DNA from: an uncultured Paenibacillaceae bacterium
GTDB taxonomy: Bacteria > Bacillota > Bacilli > Aneurinibacillales > Aneurinibacillaceae
Direction of reading: 5' to 3'
NCBI GenBank assembly: GCA_946478845.1
Contig: CAMLDI010000016.1
Location: forward strand, 1 to 64,000
DNA length: 64,000 nt
The position numbers and the translations under genes were made by a program. This document shows, piece after piece, positions 33,163 to 40,757 of this stretch (the first letter of the stretch is position 1; every line of letters begins with the position of its first letter). The notes beneath the pieces are model-generated. The model did no database searches, was not told the DNA's origin, and worked only from the letters and a program-made list of their open reading frames with translations.

Positions 33163-33519
33163 ATGGATCATCAACTTACTTTCTATACTTATCCAAGTTG
33201 TACTTCCTGCCGCAAAGCAAAAGCTTTTTTAAAAGAAAAAGGAATCCAATATGAGGAGCGCCATTTATTCAAGAATCCTCCAACAGTCAAAGAGTTATTG
33301 GATATTGTAAAAATGACTCACAATGGAATGGATGATCTTTTGTCTACGAGAAGCAGAACTTTTAAAGAATTGGATAAGGATATAGAAGATATGACTGTAT
33401 CCGAGTTATTAGAAATGTTAAGTGAGGAACCCCGTCTTCTTCGTCGACCTATTATTTTTGATGGGGAGAAGTTAATTATTGGTTTTAATAAATCAGCCAT
33501 GGAAAATCTTTTAGCGTAA
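33163..33519 (+). CDS. Spx/MgsR (YqgZ)-like ArsC-family regulator
   Basis: A 118-residue thioredoxin-fold protein: LTFYTYPSCTSCRKAKAFLKEKGI has a CxxC redox switch, and the central STRSRTFKEL and C-terminal EPRLLRRPIIFDGEKLIIGFN match B. subtilis YqgZ/MgsR along its length. MgsR binds RNA polymerase alpha and activates a subset of the general stress regulon after disulfide formation. I start at ATG 33163, as in MgsR; GTG 33160 is nine bases from AAGGAG and equally possible. The ATG at 33151 abuts the ribosome site and is rejected. Confidence 0.85.
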   Translation: MDHQLTFYTYPSCTSCRKAKAFLKEKGIQYEERHLFKNPPTVKELLDIVKMTHNGMDDLLSTRSRTFKELDKDIEDMTVSELLEMLSEEPRLLRRPIIFDGEKLIIGFNKSAMENLLA

Positions 33520-33534
33520 ATCATTATTAAGAAT

Positions 33535-33571
33535 AGAGAAACCAGCAGATAATAAGTCTGCTGGTTTCTCT
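33535..33571 (+). terminator. Hairpin after the MgsR-like gene
   Basis: AGAGAAACCAGCAGA (33535-33549) and TCTGCTGGTTTCTCT (33557-33571) form a perfect 15-bp stem. The tail ACTTTAGC is not U-rich beyond the stem, but the right arm itself holds TTTCTCT. Confidence 0.65.
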
Positions 33572-33577
33572 ACTTTA

Positions 33578-33672
33578 GCGGATAAGATTTTATAAATTTT
33601 ATCTTATCCGCATAAGGGCAACTAGGGCTGCCGCCGTCGCCTAAAGGCTTGGCGCCAGCCAAGTTTACTTTA
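33578..33672. repeat. Tandem intergenic stem-loops
   Basis: GCGGATAAGAT (33578-33588) pairs with ATCTTATCCGC (33601-33611), then a GC-rich block GGGCTGCCGCCGTCGCC, then CTTGGC (33648-33653) pairs with GCCAAG (33658-33663), followed by TTTACTTT. The second half reminds me of palindromic elements dispersed in Bacillaceae genomes and shares GGATAAG and GCCAAGT with the structure at 13891-13950. It has no reading frame. Confidence 0.5.
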
Positions 33673-33767
33673 AAATAGTTTAATCATCAAGTTTTTTTGT
33701 GGTAAAATGAAAAAAGAGTATACATTGAAAATTCAAAAGATATGAAAATTGAGACGAGGGATTCAGC

Positions 33768-34529
33768 ATGGAAAACATTTTATTAGAAAAAAATAATGGG
33801 ATTGCATTAGTAACTTTAAATCGTCCTGAAGTGCGAAATGCTATTAGTTTTGAAATGGTAGAAGAATTAGACGAATGTTTAGATGATTTAGCAGCAGATC
33901 CAGAAGTAAAAGTCGTTGTTTTTACTGGTGCCGGTGAAATAGCTTTTGCTTCCGGCGGAGATTTGGTACAATTTGGGTCTGTTCGCACAAAAGATAAATC
34001 ACAACCGATGTTACTTCGGGTATCTCGGTTATTAAGTAAAATAGACCGGTTTTCCAAACCAACCATTGCTATGATTAATGGGGCTGCCATTGGGGGTGGA
34101 TGCGAATTCGCAACAGCTTGCCGTTTCCGCTTTGCCAGTGACAAATCTAAATTAGGTTTTGTGCAAATTGGCATGCATATTATTACGGGGTGGGGAAGCG
34201 GTACTCGTTTGATGGAAAAAATAGGGACAAATCAAGGGTTAATCCTTCTTTTAACAGGCGAAATGTTCAATGCTGAAAAAGGGAAAGAAATTGGTTTTAT
34301 CACTGATGTTTATCCCCATGATGAATTAAAAGAGAGAGTATTCAGTTTTGCAGAAAAGATTGCCAGCCAACCTCTCCAGGGGATTTTAGCCTATATGAAA
34401 ATTGCTAAAATGGTGGATTCCAATTTATCCAGAGAAGTTTGCATTGAAGAAGAAATTGATCTTTGTTCCGATTTATGGGGCTCTGAAGACCATTATGCCG
34501 TCATTCAAAAATTCCTTAATAAAAAATAA
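33768..34529 (+). CDS. Enoyl-CoA hydratase/isomerase (crotonase) family protein
   Basis: A 253-residue crotonase-fold enzyme acting on a CoA thioester. The oxyanion-hole segments FASGGDLVQF (60-69) and NGAAIGGGCEFA (104-115) are present, and E113 matches the first catalytic glutamate. The segment that normally reads PE is VQ here (Q134), so the second catalytic glutamate is missing. A plain hydratase is therefore doubtful; decarboxylase, isomerase or thioesterase activity is possible. A biotin carrier and a carboxyltransferase lie 1 kb downstream, as in the B. subtilis yng cluster, but an RsfA-like gene intervenes. Confidence 0.85.
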   Translation: MENILLEKNNGIALVTLNRPEVRNAISFEMVEELDECLDDLAADPEVKVVVFTGAGEIAFASGGDLVQFGSVRTKDKSQPMLLRVSRLLSKIDRFSKPTIAMINGAAIGGGCEFATACRFRFASDKSKLGFVQIGMHIITGWGSGTRLMEKIGTNQGLILLLTGEMFNAEKGKEIGFITDVYPHDELKERVFSFAEKIASQPLQGILAYMKIAKMVDSNLSREVCIEEEIDLCSDLWGSEDHYAVIQKFLNKK

Positions 34530-34570
34530 TGGCGAATGATTTCCTTCGTATAAATTGCAGAGGGTTTGGA

Positions 34571-34618
34571 TATGCTGTTTTACTAGAAATTCATTCTATG
34601 AATTCTATTAACAGCATA
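34571..34618. repeat. 48-bp imperfect palindrome before the RsfA-like gene
   Basis: TATGCTGTT (34571-34579) pairs with AACAGCATA (34610-34618), and inside it TAGAA-A-TTCAT (34584-34594) pairs with ATGAA-TTCTA (34598-34607) around TCT. Nearly every base is paired. There is no T run on either strand, so it does not look like a terminator. Confidence 0.6.
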
Positions 34619-34663
34619 AAGATAGTTAAACAGGAATGCAATGAAAAACGGAGGGATATATAG

Positions 34664-35314
34664 ATGACAGCGATACGTCAGGATGCATGGACACCCGATG
34701 ACGACCTGCTCCTTGCGGAAGTAACGCTTCGCCATATTCGAGAAGGTAGTACCCAGTTGGCTGCCTTTGAAGAAGTGGGGCAGAGGTTAGGCCGTACTTC
34801 AGCCGCTTGTGGATTTCGATGGAATAGTGCTATTCGCAAAAAATATGAAGCTGCTATTCAAATTGCGAAAGCTCAACGGCAACAATTAAAAAAGACCAGA
34901 AGAAAATCAATCATCGAACAACCTGAATTAAAAGTTGTTCATGAGGTAGAAATGGCTTCGGAATTAGGGGATAAACCCTTTGTTCTTGAAGAAGAGATTT
35001 CTCTTGATACGGTCATTCGCTTTTTGAAAGGCCAAAAGGAAAATTACAAAAAAATGAAATTAGTTGAAAAAGAGTTGGCTGAGAAGAATAAAGAATTACA
35101 GCGCCTTCGTTTAGAAAACGAATCTATGAGAAAAGAATTAGACAGCATGAAAACAGATTATCAAGTTGTTAATGACGATTATAAAGCATTGATTCAAATC
35201 ATGGATCGAGCGCGTAAAATGGCATTCTTATCTGATGAGGATATGAATGTGGAGGATAAACCTCGTTTTAAAATGGATGCCAATGGCAATTTAGAACGAG
35301 TGGATTATCGATAA
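34664..35314 (+). CDS. RsfA-family transcriptional regulator
   Basis: A 216-residue protein. The N-terminal Myb/SANT-like part (RQDAWTPDDDLLLAEVTLRHIREGSTQLAAFEEVGQRLGRTSAACGFRWNS) is the RsfA hallmark, followed by a basic linker and a long coiled coil (about 130-185, EKELAEKNKELQRLRLENES). RsfA is a prespore regulator under sigma-F that tunes sigma-F/sigma-G genes in B. subtilis; several paralogues exist in Bacillales, so this may be one of them. ACGGAGGG precedes the ATG. The 48-bp palindrome lies 46 bases upstream. Confidence 0.85.
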   Translation: MTAIRQDAWTPDDDLLLAEVTLRHIREGSTQLAAFEEVGQRLGRTSAACGFRWNSAIRKKYEAAIQIAKAQRQQLKKTRRKSIIEQPELKVVHEVEMASELGDKPFVLEEEISLDTVIRFLKGQKENYKKMKLVEKELAEKNKELQRLRLENESMRKELDSMKTDYQVVNDDYKALIQIMDRARKMAFLSDEDMNVEDKPRFKMDANGNLERVDYR

Positions 35315-35330
35315 AGGAAAAGATGTGACT

Positions 35331-35379
35331 AGAATCCCAGGGACACGTTTATTTTTGCCCCATGGGTTCTTTTTTTTTG
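35331..35379 (+). terminator. Terminator after the RsfA-like gene
   Basis: AGAATCCCA (35331-35339) pairs with TGGGTTCT (35363-35370) with one bulged base, followed by nine Ts. Confidence 0.75.
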
Positions 35380-35449
35380 TCCTGATAAATAGTCAGAATA
35401 GTAAAGGTATTGGAATAATTATTGTAGAAGAACAATGGGGGTGCATGGG

Positions 35450-35662
35450 ATGAAGGAAATTGTTGCTACTATGGCAGGAACCATCATTGAGGTGCTAGTC
35501 CAGGTAGGGGATGAGGTTGCCATAGGGCAGGATGTGGTGATATTAGAATCTATGAAGATGCAGGTTCCTGTTGAAGCAGAAGTTGCTGGAAAAGTGTCTT
35601 TGATTAAAGTAAACATCGGCGACTTTGTTAATGAAGACGATGTTCTTGTGGAATTGGAATAA
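35450..35662 (+). CDS. Biotin/lipoyl attachment protein (carboxylase carrier)
   Basis: A 70-residue stand-alone biotinyl domain: two beta-hairpin halves around ESMKMQVPV, whose lysine carries biotin (MKM motif). It resembles YngHB-type biotin carriers of Bacillus and the C-terminal domain of acyl-CoA carboxylases. I use the ATG at 35450 with GGGGGTG upstream; an in-frame ATG at 35435 has no ribosome site. The carboxyltransferase gene follows after 29 bases. No biotin carboxylase is in the window, so the third component must come from another locus. Confidence 0.9.
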   Translation: MKEIVATMAGTIIEVLVQVGDEVAIGQDVVILESMKMQVPVEAEVAGKVSLIKVNIGDFVNEDDVLVELE

Positions 35663-35691
35663 ATACTTTTTAAGAGAGGCGGGTGAGGAAT

Positions 35692-37218
35692 ATGGATGAG
35701 GTATTAATGAATCGAATTTCTCAAATTACCAGGGGTGGCGATGCAAAATACCATGAGAAAAATAAAGAGAAAAAGAAATTATTTGTACGGGAGCGTTTGC
35801 AGCTATTATTTGATGATGACTTTTTGGTAGAAGATGGGGTTTTCGCAAACTTTATGGCAGGAGACCTTCCTGCAGATGGTGTTGTGACTGCCGTTGGAAA
35901 GGTAAATGGGGAGATTGCATGTATAATGGCAAATGATTCTACAGTAAAAGCAGGCTCATGGGGGTCGAGGACAGTCGAAAAAATAATTCGTATTCAAGAA
36001 ACTGCAGAAAAAATGCAAGTCCCATTAATATACCTGGTTGATTCAGCGGGTGCTCGGATTACAGACCAGATCGAAATGTTTCCCGGACGCCGGGGAGCGG
36101 GAAGAATCTTTTACAATCAGGTGCGATTATCGGGCATGATTCCCCAAATTTGCGTTCTTTTTGGGCCTTCAGCTGCAGGAGGTGCTTATATTCCGGCCTT
36201 TTGTGATGTGGTTATTATGGTGGAAGGCAATGCTAGTATGTATTTAGGATCTCCCCGTATGGCTGAAATGGTGATTGGGGAAAAAGTTACACTGGATGAG
36301 ATGGGTGGAGCCCGTATGCATTGCAGTGTAAGTGGCTGTGGGGATGTTTTAGTAACTACTGAAGAAGAGGCAATTCAATCTGCTCGCCACTATCTTTCTT
36401 ATTTTCCTGGAAATTATCAAAAAAAGCCTCCCCACCAAACAGGAAAGCCTGTTAAAGAAGGCATTCGTTCCATTGAGGATATCGTCCCTAAAAATCAAAA
36501 TACTCCTTTTGATATGATGGAACTGATTGAAGCGCTTATCGATGCAGGAAGCTTCTACCCGATCAAGAAGTTATTTGCTCCAGAAATCATTACTGGTTTT
36601 GTCCGTTTAGATGGGAATCCCATAGGGATTATTGCAAACCAGCCCCGTGTAAAAGGGGGAGTGCTTTTTGTGGACTCTTCGGATAAAGCTGCCCGTTTTA
36701 TTCATTTATGTGATGCGTTTGGAATTCCCCTTTTGTTTCTGGCAGACGTTCCTGGTTTTATGATTGGAACGAAAGTGGAAAGAGCCGGGATTATACGCCA
36801 TGGAGCAAAGCTTATCGCAGCAATGGCTCAGGTTACGGTCCCAAAAATTTCTGTGATCGTGCGCAAGGCTTATGGAGCTGGTTTATATGCCATGGCGGGT
36901 CCTGCTTTTGACCCCGATTGTTGTCTGGCTTTGCCAACGGCCCAAATTGCTGTGATGGGGTCAGAAGCTGCGGTTAATGCAGTATATAACAATAAAATTA
37001 ACAGCATTACAGATCAGCAAGAACGCCAAAAATTTATTATGGAAAAAAGGAAAGAGTATCAAGAAGACATTGATGTATATCGTCTTGCATCGGAATTAGT
37101 GGTTGATGCCATTGTTTCTGGAGAGGAATTACGGAAGGAACTTATTGCTCGCTTTGCTGTGTATACCCACAAGCAAATTACTTTTAGCCAAAGAAAACAC
37201 CCTGTTTATCCAGTTTAA
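35692..37218 (+). CDS. Acyl-CoA carboxyltransferase subunit (PccB/YngE-like)
   Basis: A 508-residue carboxyltransferase moving CO2 from carboxybiotin to an acyl-CoA. Two crotonase-like halves are visible: YLVDSAGARITDQIEMFPGRRGAGRIFYNQ and GPSAAGGAYIPAFCD in the first, LADVPGFMIGTKVERAGIIRHGAKLI and RKAYGAGLYAMAGPAFDPD in the second. These glycine-rich pairs bind acyl-CoA and biotin. Propionyl-CoA, methylcrotonyl-CoA and related substrates are all possible; the sequence GAGLYAMAG suggests the PccB/YngE group. GTG 35683 is an alternative start. Operon partner of the biotin carrier. Confidence 0.88.
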   Translation: MDEVLMNRISQITRGGDAKYHEKNKEKKKLFVRERLQLLFDDDFLVEDGVFANFMAGDLPADGVVTAVGKVNGEIACIMANDSTVKAGSWGSRTVEKIIRIQETAEKMQVPLIYLVDSAGARITDQIEMFPGRRGAGRIFYNQVRLSGMIPQICVLFGPSAAGGAYIPAFCDVVIMVEGNASMYLGSPRMAEMVIGEKVTLDEMGGARMHCSVSGCGDVLVTTEEEAIQSARHYLSYFPGNYQKKPPHQTGKPVKEGIRSIEDIVPKNQNTPFDMMELIEALIDAGSFYPIKKLFAPEIITGFVRLDGNPIGIIANQPRVKGGVLFVDSSDKAARFIHLCDAFGIPLLFLADVPGFMIGTKVERAGIIRHGAKLIAAMAQVTVPKISVIVRKAYGAGLYAMAGPAFDPDCCLALPTAQIAVMGSEAAVNAVYNNKINSITDQQERQKFIMEKRKEYQEDIDVYRLASELVVDAIVSGEELRKELIARFAVYTHKQITFSQRKHPVYPV

Positions 37219-37257
37219 TATGTTATACTTCTGTGAGAGGAAAGGAGGCATTTGCCG

Positions 37258-38889
37258 GTGCATATAGAAGAAGTGCAGATTCCTGCACCCCATTCTTTAA
37301 TGGAGGATTATCTTTTTCAATTTGAAAAAGTAGCTTCCTTTTATACATATTCCCCTTATCGTAAAGAGAGTTGGTTGGAAAGAGTTGAATGGTTAGAATG
37401 CCATCCATTGCATCATAGAGAAGAATTGGTAACAGGTTTAATGGAATATAATCAACAGGTGCAGAACCATCAAAAGGCCCTTGATAATATATCAAGGCTT
37501 TTGCAGGAAAAATCTTGCGTGGTGATTGGTGGACAACAATCTGGCGTTTTAACCGGGCCTTTATATTCCATACATAAAGCCATTACCATTTTGCAATTAG
37601 CGGAACAAAAAGAAAATGAATTGGGTATTCCAGTGATCCCTGTTTATTGGATTGCTGGTGAAGATCACGATTATGATGAAGTAAATCATATTTATATTCA
37701 AACAAAAGAAGGAAAGATTCAAAAACTAAAACTTGGGGAACAACCAGCAGGACGGATGTCCATCAGTCATTATGTCCTTGAGGGTCATACGTTGCCTGAT
37801 TTTATTGAAGATTTTTTTGCCAGCCAAATTGAAACAGAGTACACTATGGATCTAAAAGAAACACTTCATGCCATGGCTGCCCAATCCCAAACCCTATCTG
37901 ATTTTTTTGCCAGAATTATGGGCTGGCTTTTTGGTGAAAAAGGCCTGGTTTTGGTAGATGCAGCTCTCCCTTTTATTCGCCAATTAGAAAAAGAAACCTT
38001 TCGCGAAGTGATCATGCGCAATGAGGAATTAAGTGAAGCATTTTTGAAACAATCCTTGGAAATCGAGGCAGCAGGTTATCATCGACAGGTGGAAACAGAG
38101 AATAATCATGGGCAATTTTTTCTATATCAAGAGGGAAAAAGGGCAGGTGTCCTGAGGGCGGAAGAAGGATTATTTTACATTGCAGGCGGGAAAGAAATCT
38201 TTACCCGTGAAGATTTACTGGCCCTTTTAGAGGCAAATCCGGAAGGGTTTAGTGCCAATGTAGTTACTCGCCCTTTAATGCAAGAACGCTTATTTCCTAC
38301 TCTTGCATTTGTGGGGGGACCCGGAGAAATTGCTTATTGGGGGTTATATCGCCAATACTTTTCCTTGTTTGGCATGGAGTTGCCAATTTTAATGCCCAGG
38401 ATGACTTTTTCCATTGTGGAAGGAACCGTGCAAAAGTATATGGAAAAATATCAAATCACTCTAACAGATCTTTTTGGGCAACTCGAAGAGAAAAAGGGCG
38501 AGATTCTTCGTTCCATGCAAACCTTCCATTTCGAAGAGGTCTTTGACCAATTTCGCAACCATTTGCGCCAGCAGTATGGGGGAATTATTAAACAGGCCGG
38601 AGATATGGAAACAGGTTTAATTAAGATTGGTGAAAAAAACCTTGATAAAATCCTTGAACAGGTTAACTATTATGAGAAAAAAACCGGGGAAGCCTTTCTA
38701 AAGAAAAACGATGTTCTTTTGCGTCAGTTTGAACGCATTGGACATTCTCTTTTCCCAATGGACAAACCCCAGGAACGTGTTTACAATATATTTGGTTTTT
38801 TAAACAAGTATGGATTATCATGGTTTGAGGAATTTGTTGGGAATTCGTATCATATAGATTCTCAACACATCGTATATTTCACGAAATAA
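37258..38889 (+). CDS. bshC: Bacillithiol biosynthesis cysteine-adding enzyme BshC
   Basis: Putative ligase adding cysteine to glucosaminyl-malate in the last step of bacillithiol synthesis. The 543-residue sequence begins HIEEVQIPAPHSLMEDYLF and has VVIGGQQSGVLTGPLYSIHKAITIL, YWIAGEDHDYDEVNHI, FVGGPGEIAYWGLYRQYF and a long coiled coil (about 380-460), all as in B. subtilis BshC (YllA). I choose GTG 37258, nine bases after AAAGGAGG; TTG 37252 is only three bases away from it. As in other Bacillales it precedes mraZ, though here another gene lies between. Confidence 0.94.
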   Translation: MHIEEVQIPAPHSLMEDYLFQFEKVASFYTYSPYRKESWLERVEWLECHPLHHREELVTGLMEYNQQVQNHQKALDNISRLLQEKSCVVIGGQQSGVLTGPLYSIHKAITILQLAEQKENELGIPVIPVYWIAGEDHDYDEVNHIYIQTKEGKIQKLKLGEQPAGRMSISHYVLEGHTLPDFIEDFFASQIETEYTMDLKETLHAMAAQSQTLSDFFARIMGWLFGEKGLVLVDAALPFIRQLEKETFREVIMRNEELSEAFLKQSLEIEAAGYHRQVETENNHGQFFLYQEGKRAGVLRAEEGLFYIAGGKEIFTREDLLALLEANPEGFSANVVTRPLMQERLFPTLAFVGGPGEIAYWGLYRQYFSLFGMELPILMPRMTFSIVEGTVQKYMEKYQITLTDLFGQLEEKKGEILRSMQTFHFEEVFDQFRNHLRQQYGGIIKQAGDMETGLIKIGEKNLDKILEQVNYYEKKTGEAFLKKNDVLLRQFERIGHSLFPMDKPQERVYNIFGFLNKYGLSWFEEFVGNSYHIDSQHIVYFTK

Positions 38890-38914
38890 ATTAGTTTTAA
38901 GGGTAGGAGGCGGT

Positions 38915-40183
38915 ATGAAAATGAGCACACAAAGTGAAAGCATCATTAAAGATATAAATTTAGCCCACAGCGGCCATTTGAAAATTGACTGGGTTAAAGA
39001 GCATATGCCAGTATTAAATCGCATTCGGGAGCAATTTGAGCATGAACAGCCTTTTAAAGGATTAAAAGTGGCTATTTCTCTTCATTTGGAAGCAAAAACA
39101 GCCTATCTTGCAAAAGTTGTGCATGCCGGTGGAGCAGAAGTAACCATTACAGGAAGCAACCCTTTATCCACACAGGATGATGTATGTGCAGCTCTGGTGG
39201 AAGATGGAATCAGAGTTTTTGCGAAATACAATCCTGATCCTAAAGAATATAAGGAGCATTTAATTAAAACCCTGGAAACTGGCCCTGATTTAATCATTGA
39301 TGACGGTGGGGACTTAGTGACAATCCTCCACTCTGAACGGCCAGATTTATTGGAACAAGTACGTGGAGGCTGTGAAGAAACCACCACAGGTGTCATTCGA
39401 AACCGTGCCCTGGAAAAATCAGGCCAGTTAAAGTTTCCCATGATTGCAGTAAATGATGCCTATTGTAAATACCTTTTTGATAACCGCTATGGAACGGGAC
39501 AGTCTGTATGGGACGGCATTAATCGTACTACTAATTTAGTGGTAGCAGGCAAAACTGTTGTGGTAGTAGGTTATGGCTGGTGTGGCCGTGGTGTGGCAAT
39601 GCGGGCTAAAGGGTTAGGATCTAAAGTTGTGGTTACAGAAGTGGATGGCATTAAAGCGATTGAAGCCTATATGGATGGGTTTGAAGTGATGCCAATGAGT
39701 GAAGCAGCTAAACATGGAGATTACTTTGTAACGGTAACGGGAAACCGGGATGTAATCCGGGGAGAACATATTGCAAATATGAAAGATGGGGCTATACTTT
39801 CCAATGCAGGCCACTTTGATGTTGAGATTAATAAAGTAGAATTGGAATCCATTACGACTTCCAAACGGGTGGTTCGCAAAGATATTGAAGAGTATGTTTT
39901 AAACAATGGCCGAAAAGTTTACTTGCTGGCAGAAGGCCGTTTGGTGAACCTGGCAGCTGGTGATGGCCATCCTGCAGAAATTATGGATATGACCTTCGCT
40001 TTGCAAGCGGTATCCCTTGCTTATGTCAATGAGAAATACAAAGAAATAGGCCCTCGTGTTTTAAATGTTCCATATGAATTAGATGAGAAAGTTGCTCGTT
40101 TAAAATTGGAAGCCCTAGGCATTGGCATTGACCAATTAACCCCAGAACAGATTAAATACCTTGAAAGTTGGAATGAAGAATAG
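38915..40183 (+). CDS. ahcY: Adenosylhomocysteinase (S-adenosylhomocysteine hydrolase)
   Basis: NAD-dependent enzyme splitting S-adenosylhomocysteine to homocysteine and adenosine. SLHLEAKTAYLAKVVHAGGAEV, IIDDGGDLV, GCEETTTGV, NDAYCKYLFDNRYGTGQS and the NAD-binding GYGWCGRGVAMRAKGLGSKVVVTEVD are clear. At 422 residues and ending without the K-x-x-x-Y-R-Y tail, it belongs to the short archaeal/Thermotoga-like form. Starts at ATG 38915 or 38921 are both possible, with AGGAGG four or ten bases away. It sits between bshC and mraZ, where B. subtilis has no such gene. Confidence 0.94.
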   Translation: MKMSTQSESIIKDINLAHSGHLKIDWVKEHMPVLNRIREQFEHEQPFKGLKVAISLHLEAKTAYLAKVVHAGGAEVTITGSNPLSTQDDVCAALVEDGIRVFAKYNPDPKEYKEHLIKTLETGPDLIIDDGGDLVTILHSERPDLLEQVRGGCEETTTGVIRNRALEKSGQLKFPMIAVNDAYCKYLFDNRYGTGQSVWDGINRTTNLVVAGKTVVVVGYGWCGRGVAMRAKGLGSKVVVTEVDGIKAIEAYMDGFEVMPMSEAAKHGDYFVTVTGNRDVIRGEHIANMKDGAILSNAGHFDVEINKVELESITTSKRVVRKDIEEYVLNNGRKVYLLAEGRLVNLAAGDGHPAEIMDMTFALQAVSLAYVNEKYKEIGPRVLNVPYELDEKVARLKLEALGIGIDQLTPEQIKYLESWNEE

Positions 40184-40192
40184 AAATGGAAG

Positions 40193-40226
40193 AAAAATCC
40201 TCCTTTTATTAAGGAGGATTTTTTTA
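40193..40226 (+). terminator. Terminator after ahcY
   Basis: AAAAATCCTCCTT (40193-40205) pairs perfectly with AAGGAGGATTTTT (40211-40223), with more Ts following. It isolates the dcw cluster from the bshC-ahcY unit. Confidence 0.92.
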
Positions 40227-40249
40227 TATAATCACGAATATGAAAAAGT

Positions 40250-40275
40250 GTGGTAGAAAGTGGGGCAAAGTGGGG
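40250..40275 (+). promoter_or_regulatory. MraZ-type operator repeats
   Basis: GTGGTA (40250-40255), GTGGGG (40260-40265) and GTGGGG (40270-40275) are direct repeats with exact 10-bp spacing, 30-55 bases before mraZ. MraZ is known to bind TGGG-type repeats spaced about one helical turn in front of its own operon. A TATAAT at 40227-40232 lies just upstream and may be the -10 of the operon. Confidence 0.75.
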
Positions 40276-40304
40276 CCTAAGGGAAATTTGGTGGTGAACA
40301 AATG

Positions 40305-40736
40305 ATGTTCATGGGAGAATATCAACACAGCATTGATGAAAAGGGAAGATTGATAATCCCATCCAAATTCCGGGATGGTCTTGGTGAAACCTTTGTGATT
40401 ACTCGTGGTTTAGACCAGTGCCTCTTTGTTTACCCTATGGAAGAATGGACCCTTCTTGAAAACAAATTGAAATCCCTTCCTTTTACCCGGGCAGATGCCC
40501 GTGCCTTTACCCGTCTTCTTTTTTCCGGAGCCACAGAATGTGTGTTAGACAAACAGGGGCGGGTGACCATTCCTTTTAATTTACGTTCCCATGCCCTGTT
40601 AGAGAAAGACTGTATTGTAATTGGCGTTTCCAATCGGGTTGAGATTTGGAGCGCATCACAATGGCATCAATATTTTGCACAATCAGGGGATTCATTCAAC
40701 GAAATCGCAGAAAAAATTGTGGATTTTGATTTATAA
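40305..40736 (+). CDS. mraZ: Transcriptional regulator MraZ
   Basis: AbrB-like ring-forming DNA-binding protein that represses or tunes the dcw operon. [23 protein letters not shown] and [21 protein letters not shown] are the two DXXXR repeats (DEKGR and DKQGR), the DNA-binding signature. Starting at the second of two ATGs (40305) gives 143 residues and the usual MFMGEYQH terminus. It heads the cell division and wall gene cluster, and its operator-like repeats lie just upstream. Confidence 0.96.
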   Translation: MFMGEYQHSIDEKGRLIIPSKFRDGLGETFVITRGLDQCLFVYPMEEWTLLENKLKSLPFTRADARAFTRLLFSGATECVLDKQGRVTIPFNLRSHALLEKDCIVIGVSNRVEIWSASQWHQYFAQSGDSFNEIAEKIVDFDL

Positions 40737-40757
40737 AGATCCCCGGGAGGTTTTAGT

